Source of the DNA: Oscillospiraceae bacterium
GTDB lineage: Bacteria > Bacillota_A > Clostridia > Oscillospirales > Oscillospiraceae
Length of the DNA stretch: 9,106 nt
Assembly (NCBI GenBank): GCA_017540945.1
Contig: JAFYAB010000068.1
Span: forward strand, 1-9,106
Reading direction: 5' to 3'
Shown here: one piece after another, positions 5,298 to 9,106 of the stretch
Layout: each line of letters begins with the position of its first letter
How positions within the stretch are numbered: position 1 is the first letter of the stretch
The notes under the pieces: model-generated
What the model was told of the DNA's origin: nothing
The model's database searches: none
What the model saw: the letters and a program-made list of their open reading frames with translations, nothing else
Program-made: the position numbers and the translations under genes

Positions 5298-6578
5298 TTA
5301 TTCCAGGAAGCCCTTGTAGTGGCGCATCAGCATCTGGTTCTCCAGCGCCTGGACCGTCTCCAGCGCGACGCCCACCACGATGATGATGGAGGTGCCGCCC
5401 AGGGAGATGCCGGACCGGGAAGCGGTGGGACTGAGAATGCCGATGATGTAGGGCGTCACCGCCACGATGGACAGGAAGATGGCGCCGAACAGCGTGACCT
5501 TGTTCAGGACCTTCTGCAGGAACTCACTGGTGGGCTTGCCCGGGCGATAGCCGGGGATGAAGCCGCCGTTGCGCTTGAGGTTGTTGCTGACCTCAATGGG
5601 GTTGAACTGGATGGTGGAATAGAAGTAGCTGAAGAAGATGATGAGCAGGAAATAGACCAGCGCGTACAGCCAGCTGTTGGTGTCGAACCAGGTGATCTGG
5701 CTGCCGGTGAAGTTGGCAATGGTGCCGGGCAGGCTGGCGATGGACTGGGCGAAGATGACCGGCAGCACGCCGCTCATGTTCACCTTCATGGGCAGGTGGG
5801 TGCTCTGGCCGCCGTACATCTTGCGGCCCACCACGCGCTTGGAGTACTGCACGGGGACCCGGCGCTCGGCGTTGTTCACCGCGACGATCAGGATGATCAT
5901 CAGCAGCGCGCCCAGCAGCAGCAGGACGTAGACCCACCAGGCCAGGGCGCCGGAGGCGATGTTGCTGATGGCGTTGGCGACGCCGGTGGGGAAGCGGGAG
6001 ACGATGCTGGCGAACAGGATGATGGAGATGCCGTTGCCGATGCCGAACTCGGTGATCTGCTCGCCCATCCACATGACCAGCGCGCTGCCGGCCACGAAGG
6101 TGGTGATGATGACCACGGCTTCCCAAATGCCGTTGGAGGTCAGCAGGGGCACGGAGCCCACGGAGTTGGCGCGCAGCAGCATATAGTAGCCGAAGCCCTG
6201 CAGCAGCGCGATGGCGATGGTGCTGTAACGGGTGATCTTGTTGATCTTCTCTTTGCCTTCCTCGCCCTCCTCCTTCGCCATGCGCTCCAGGGCGGGGATG
6301 GCGATGGTGAGAAGCTGGATGATGATGGAGGCGTTGATATAGGGCTGGATGGACAGCGCGAAGACCGTGGCGCTGGAGAGCGCGCCGCCGCTCATCACGT
6401 TGAACAGGCCCAGGATGGAGTTGCTCCAGCCTTCAAACCAGGTGGAGAGGGCCTCCAGGTTCACATAGGGGACGGGAACTGCATTGCCGACGCGGTAGAG
6501 CAGCAGGATGAGCAGGGTGAAGAGGATCTTCTTCCGCAGCTCCGCCACCTTCCATGCGTTGCGAATCGTCTGCAGCAC
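5298..6578 (-). CDS. secY: Protein translocase channel subunit SecY
   Basis: SecY forms the membrane channel through which unfolded proteins cross, or enter, the cytoplasmic membrane, together with SecE, SecG and SecA. The 426-residue product has about ten hydrophobic segments: the first at about 18-38, the plug and second helix at about 64-95, and the last at about 395-415. The cytoplasmic loops carry the conserved RRVPVQYSKRVVGRK (239-253) and GGFIPGYRPGKPT (338-350), where R345 matches the essential E. coli R357. Length is close to B. subtilis SecY (431). The start is GTG (6578), only one base after the rplO stop, with GGAGG inside the end of rplO. This predicts translational coupling. No defect is seen. 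Confidence 0.99.
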   Translation of the reverse strand: MLQTIRNAWKVAELRKKILFTLLILLLYRVGNAVPVPYVNLEALSTWFEGWSNSILGLFNVMSGGALSSATVFALSIQPYINASIIIQLLTIAIPALERMAKEEGEEGKEKINKITRYSTIAIALLQGFGYYMLLRANSVGSVPLLTSNGIWEAVVIITTFVAGSALVMWMGEQITEFGIGNGISIILFASIVSRFPTGVANAISNIASGALAWWVYVLLLLGALLMIILIVAVNNAERRVPVQYSKRVVGRKMYGGQSTHLPMKVNMSGVLPVIFAQSIASLPGTIANFTGSQITWFDTNSWLYALVYFLLIIFFSYFYSTIQFNPIEVSNNLKRNGGFIPGYRPGKPTSEFLQKVLNKVTLFGAIFLSIVAVTPYIIGILSPTASRSGISLGGTSIIIVVGVALETVQALENQMLMRHYKGFLE

Positions 6579-6579
6579 G

Positions 6580-7020
6580 TTAGACCACCTCCGCCTTTCC
6601 GCCGGCGGCCTCGATCTTGGATTTCGCGCTCTCGGAGAAGGCGTTGGCCTTCACGGTGAGGTTCTTGGTCAGCTCGCCCATGCCCAGGACCTTGAAGCCG
6701 TAGCGGCACGCGCCCAGGATCCCGGCGTCCAGCAGGGCCTGGCGGTCCACCACCGCGCCGTTTTCAAACTTCTCCAGGGCGGAGACGTTGATGGCGTCCA
6801 GGGGCTTGGCAAAGATGTTGTGGAAGCCGCGTTTGGGGATGCGGCGGGCCAGAGGCATCTGGCCGCCCTCGAAGCCGACGCGCACGCCGCCGCCGGAGCG
6901 GGCCTTCTGACCCTTGTGGCCGCGCCCGGCGGTCTTGCCGTTGCCGGTGGCGTGGCCGCGACCCTTGCGCTTGCCCACGTGGGTGGAGCCCAGAGCCGGA
7001 GAGAGTTCGTTGAGTTTCAT
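6580..7020 (-). CDS. rplO: 50S ribosomal protein L15
   Basis: L15 is a late-assembly large-subunit protein with a long extension into 23S rRNA. The 146-residue protein starts [12 protein letters not shown] and has the glycine- and arginine-rich extension of the family (about 15-60), including [17 protein letters not shown] and the [18 protein letters not shown] signature, followed by the globular C-terminal domain. Length equals the usual 144-148. The ATG at 7020 is preceded by AAGGAGGG at good distance and follows rpmD after 14 nt. The terminal codons of this gene contain the ribosome binding site of secY. Confidence 0.99.
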   Translation of the reverse strand: MKLNELSPALGSTHVGKRKGRGHATGNGKTAGRGHKGQKARSGGGVRVGFEGGQMPLARRIPKRGFHNIFAKPLDAINVSALEKFENGAVVDRQALLDAGILGACRYGFKVLGMGELTKNLTVKANAFSESAKSKIEAAGGKAEVV

Positions 7021-7034
7021 CTGTCTGTCCCTCC

Positions 7035-7220
7035 TTAGTCTTCTTCCGTCACGCTGACCAGATAGCCGATCTTGGCGATCTTGCCACGGGTCTGGGGGTT
7101 GTCGGGCTGCACGGTCTCGTTGCCGATCTTGTGCAGGCCCAGGGAATAGGCAGTGGCAATGTGCTTGTCGTGTCTGCCGTTGAGGCTCTTGACGAGCTTG
7201 ATTCTGAGATTCTTAGCCAT
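7035..7220 (-). CDS. rpmD: 50S ribosomal protein L30
   Basis: L30 is a small large-subunit protein found in many but not all bacteria. With the ATG at 7220 the product is 61 residues and begins [20 protein letters not shown], containing the typical [22 protein letters not shown] core. Family length is about 58-61. An in-frame TTG at 7226 would add two residues, but the ATG lies 8 nt from GGAGG, the ideal spacing, whereas the TTG would be almost on top of it. The gene sits between rpsE and rplO in the usual spc order, with 13 and 14 nt gaps. Confidence 0.97.
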   Translation of the reverse strand: MAKNLRIKLVKSLNGRHDKHIATAYSLGLHKIGNETVQPDNPQTRGKIAKIGYLVSVTEED

Positions 7221-7233
7221 GTTCAAGCCCTCC

Positions 7234-7755
7234 TTAGCGGATCTCGGCAGCGTTCTTGCCGCGGTAGACGGCGACCTGCTCGGCGTTGCGGAGCGTCTTC
7301 AGGCCGGTCACAGTGGCGGCGACGACGTTGGCGGGATTGTGGGAACGCAGGCACTTGGCGCGGATGTTTTTGATTCCGGCGGCCTCCAGCACGGCGCGGG
7401 CAGCGCCGCCGGCCAGAACGCCGGTGCCTTCCGGGGCGGGCATCAGCAGCACGCGGCCGGCGCCGGCCTCGCCGATGACCTCGTGGGGGATGGTGGTCCC
7501 CTCCAGGGTCACGCTGACGATGTGCTTCTTGGCGTCCTCCAGGCCCTTGCGGATGGCCTCGGAGACCTCGTTGGCCTTGCCGGTGCCGAAACCGACGCGG
7601 CCCTTGCCGTCGCCGACGACGCACAGCGCGGCAAACTTGGCCACGCGGCCGCCCTTGACGGTCTTGCTGACGCGGTTCAGGGAAACGACCTTTTCGGTGA
7701 ATTCGCTCTGGACTTCCTCTTCGCCGCGGCGTCTGTTGCTTCTCTCGTATGCCAT
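7234..7755 (-). CDS. rpsE: 30S ribosomal protein S5
   Basis: S5 lies at the mRNA entry side of the small subunit, contributes to helicase activity and decoding accuracy, and is a known site of spectinomycin-resistance changes. The 173-residue protein has the N-terminal double-stranded-RNA-binding-like domain (about 18-81) with VSKTVKGGR and [17 protein letters not shown], then the C-terminal domain with [20 protein letters not shown] (99-118) and [18 protein letters not shown]. The basic loop reads KGGRVAKF, where many bacteria have KGGRR. The ATG at 7755 has GGAGG nine bases upstream and follows rplR after 19 nt. Confidence 0.99.
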   Translation of the reverse strand: MAYERSNRRRGEEEVQSEFTEKVVSLNRVSKTVKGGRVAKFAALCVVGDGKGRVGFGTGKANEVSEAIRKGLEDAKKHIVSVTLEGTTIPHEVIGEAGAGRVLLMPAPEGTGVLAGGAARAVLEAAGIKNIRAKCLRSHNPANVVAATVTGLKTLRNAEQVAVYRGKNAAEIR

Positions 7756-7774
7756 GATCTGTTTCCTCCTCCCC

Positions 7775-8134
7775 TCAGAATTTCAGGCCGCCCTCGCGGG
7801 CGCCCTCGGCCAGCTCCTGCACGCGGCCATGATAGATATAGCCGCCGCGGTCGAACACGACCTCTTCGATGCCGGCCTTCACCGCGCGCTCGGCCACGGT
7901 CTTGCCGACCTTGCGGGCCGCTTCCTTGTTGCCGCCAAGGCCCTCAAAGCCCTTTTCCACGGAGGAGGCGGCGACCAGGGTCTTGCCCGCCGCGTCGTCG
8001 ATGATCTGGGCGTAGATGTGCTTTTCGCTGCGGAACACGCTCAGGCGGGGGCGCTCAGCCGTGCCGGAGATCTTGCCGCGCACGCGCTTGTGGCGCTGGA
8101 TGCGGGCGGTTCTGGTATCAGGTCTGTTGATCAT
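7775..8134 (-). CDS. rplR: 50S ribosomal protein L18
   Basis: L18 binds 5S rRNA, with L5 and L25 where present, and anchors it in the central protuberance. The 119-residue protein has the basic N-terminal part [20 protein letters not shown], the core [17 protein letters not shown] and the C-terminal [20 protein letters not shown] motif with the usual ending GLKF. Length agrees with B. subtilis L18 (120). The ATG at 8134 has GGGGAGG nine bases upstream and lies 16 nt after the rplF stop. Nothing unusual is seen. Confidence 0.99.
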   Translation of the reverse strand: MINRPDTRTARIQRHKRVRGKISGTAERPRLSVFRSEKHIYAQIIDDAAGKTLVAASSVEKGFEGLGGNKEAARKVGKTVAERAVKAGIEEVVFDRGGYIYHGRVQELAEGAREGGLKF

Positions 8135-8150
8135 TTATGCGCACCTCCCC

Positions 8151-8693
8151 TTACTTCGAGCCGGTCTTGCCTTCTTTGCGGCGGACGACCTCGTCAGAGT
8201 ACTTGATGCCCTTGCCCTTGTACGGCTCAGGCGGTCTCTTGGCGCGGATGTCTGCGGCAAACTGGCCGACGCGCTGCTTGTCGATGCCGTGGATGACCAC
8301 GGTGTTGGCGTTGGGGACCTCGATGGTGATGCCCTCGGTCTCCTCCACCTCGACGGGGTGGGAGTAACCGATGTTCAGCACCAGCTTCTTGCCCTCTTTG
8401 CTGGCACGGTAGCCCACGCCGTTGACCTCCAGGGTCTTGGCGAAGCCGTCGTGGACGCCGTGGACCATGTTGGCCACCAGGGTCCGGGTCAGGCCGTGGA
8501 GGCTGCGGTTTTCCTTGCTGTCGTTGGGACGGCTGACGTGGATGGCCCCGTCCTTCAGCTCCACCGTCATCTGGGGCGCCAGCTTGCGCTCCATGCTGCC
8601 CTTGGGGCCCTTGACGGTGATGTGGTTGGTTTCGTCGATTTTCACTTCCACCCCGGCGGGGACGGGGATGGGGGCTCTGCCGATTCTAGACAT
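8151..8693 (-). CDS. rplF: 50S ribosomal protein L6
   Basis: L6 binds near the sarcin-ricin loop and the L7/L12 stalk base and is needed for elongation-factor function. The 180-residue protein begins [20 protein letters not shown] and has the two duplicated alpha/beta L6 domains (about 1-80 and 85-175), closing with the family signature [20 protein letters not shown]. Length matches B. subtilis L6 (179). The ATG at 8693 lies nine bases after AAGGAGG, and the gene follows rpsH after 14 nt. Confidence 0.99.
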   Translation of the reverse strand: MSRIGRAPIPVPAGVEVKIDETNHITVKGPKGSMERKLAPQMTVELKDGAIHVSRPNDSKENRSLHGLTRTLVANMVHGVHDGFAKTLEVNGVGYRASKEGKKLVLNIGYSHPVEVEETEGITIEVPNANTVVIHGIDKQRVGQFAADIRAKRPPEPYKGKGIKYSDEVVRRKEGKTGSK

Positions 8694-8707
8694 AATTCAG
8701 GCCCTCC

Positions 8708-9106
8708 TTACCATACGAACGCCAGGACTTCGCCGCCGACGTGCTCTTTCCGTGCCTGCCGGTCGGTCATGATGCCCTTGGAGGTGGAGATGATGGCGAT
8801 ACCCAGACCCTTGAGGACGCGGGGCAGCTCCTCGGCCCCGGCGTAAACGCGCAGGCCGGGCTTGCTGACGCGGCGGAGACCGGTGATGGCCTTCTCCTTG
8901 CCGGGCAGGTATTTCAGGGTGATGCGGATGACGCCCTGGGTGCCGTCGTCGATGAGCTGGAAGGACTTGATGTAGCCCTCGCTCAGCAGGACCTTCGCAA
9001 TGGAGGTCTTCATCTTGGACGCGGGAACGTCCACGGTGTCGTGCCGGGCCATGCCGGCGTTGCGGATGCGGGTCAGCATATCCGCAATGGGATCGGTGAT
9101 CTGCAT
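8708..9106 (-). CDS. rpsH: 30S ribosomal protein S8
   Basis: S8 is a primary 16S rRNA binder in the central domain, and in E. coli it represses the spc operon through the rplE leader. The 132-residue product starts [20 protein letters not shown] and ends with the S8 signature [20 protein letters not shown] followed by VLAFVW. Length is the normal 130-132. Its ATG is the last three bases of the window, so the coding region is complete, but the ribosome binding site and the expected upstream gene (rpsN/rpsZ for S14, then rplE) lie outside. Confidence 0.99.
   Translation of the reverse strand: MQITDPIADMLTRIRNAGMARHDTVDVPASKMKTSIAKVLLSEGYIKSFQLIDDGTQGVIRITLKYLPGKEKAITGLRRVSKPGLRVYAGAEELPRVLKGLGIAIISTSKGIMTDRQARKEHVGGEVLAFVW

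Noticed and set aside
5082..6659. Open frame of 525 codons on the plus strand, antisense to secY and part of adk
   Set aside because: Its product is Asp/Gly/His/Gln-rich low complexity, has no ribosome binding site or family match, and exists because GC-rich third positions suppress stops opposite secY, whose own frame is clearly coding.
7221..7226. TTG start at 7226 for rpmD
   Set aside because: It nearly abuts the AAGGAGG; the ATG at 7220 has ideal spacing and gives the family-typical N-terminus.

Overview
The window is a piece of bacterial core genome: the downstream part of the spc ribosomal-protein operon running without a break into the alpha operon. All 16 protein genes lie on the minus strand, so transcription runs from the right edge to the left. 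The organism is most likely a fairly GC-rich member of the Clostridia, in the Oscillospiraceae/Ruminococcaceae range. The reasons are protein sequences close to Bacillus/Clostridium types, strong AAGGAGG-type ribosome binding sites, GC-rich third codon positions, an adenylate kinase with a four-cysteine zinc LID, and rpsD placed between rpsK and rpoA (as in Clostridia; in Bacillus subtilis rpsD is elsewhere). Genus and species cannot be read from this window.

In transcription order (right to left) the genes are rpsH (S8), rplF (L6), rplR (L18), rpsE (S5), rpmD (L30), rplO (L15), secY, adk, map, infA (IF1), rpmJ (L36), rpsM (S13), rpsK (S11), rpsD (S4), rpoA and rplQ (L17). A strong rho-independent hairpin starts directly after the rplQ stop, and about 290 bases of non-coding DNA follow to the left edge. 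The genes supply ribosomal proteins of both subunits, the SecY translocon channel, a nucleotide-balance enzyme, N-terminal methionine removal, an initiation factor and the RNA polymerase alpha subunit. This is the usual co-expressed growth-rate package.

The coding content is ordinary and every gene looks intact. The unusual material is between genes. Thirteen of the fifteen intergenic spacers are 1 to 22 nt. Only two are long: 290 nt between rpmJ and rpsM and 152 nt between rpsD and rpoA. They bracket the rpsM-rpsK-rpsD block. The first holds a run of AT-capped palindromic hairpins next to rpmJ and, next to rpsM, a compact element that can fold as a three-way junction just upstream of a weak, badly spaced ribosome binding site. 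The second holds several small hairpins, one with a GAAA tetraloop. Autogenous control by S4, known for the E. coli alpha operon, is a reasonable hypothesis for one of them; the palindrome cluster looks more like an inserted repeat element.

The left 292 bases carry an inverted repeat at the edge, two 13-bp direct repeats 24 bp apart beside a TTGACA, and a GC-rich hairpin with twin GGCGCGCC arms. No gene could be supported there. Smaller points are a TTG start for infA, a GTG start for secY, and two changed signature residues in adenylate kinase. I found no undescribed multi-gene system here; the candidates for novelty are the RNA or repeat elements in the two long spacers and the left flank.
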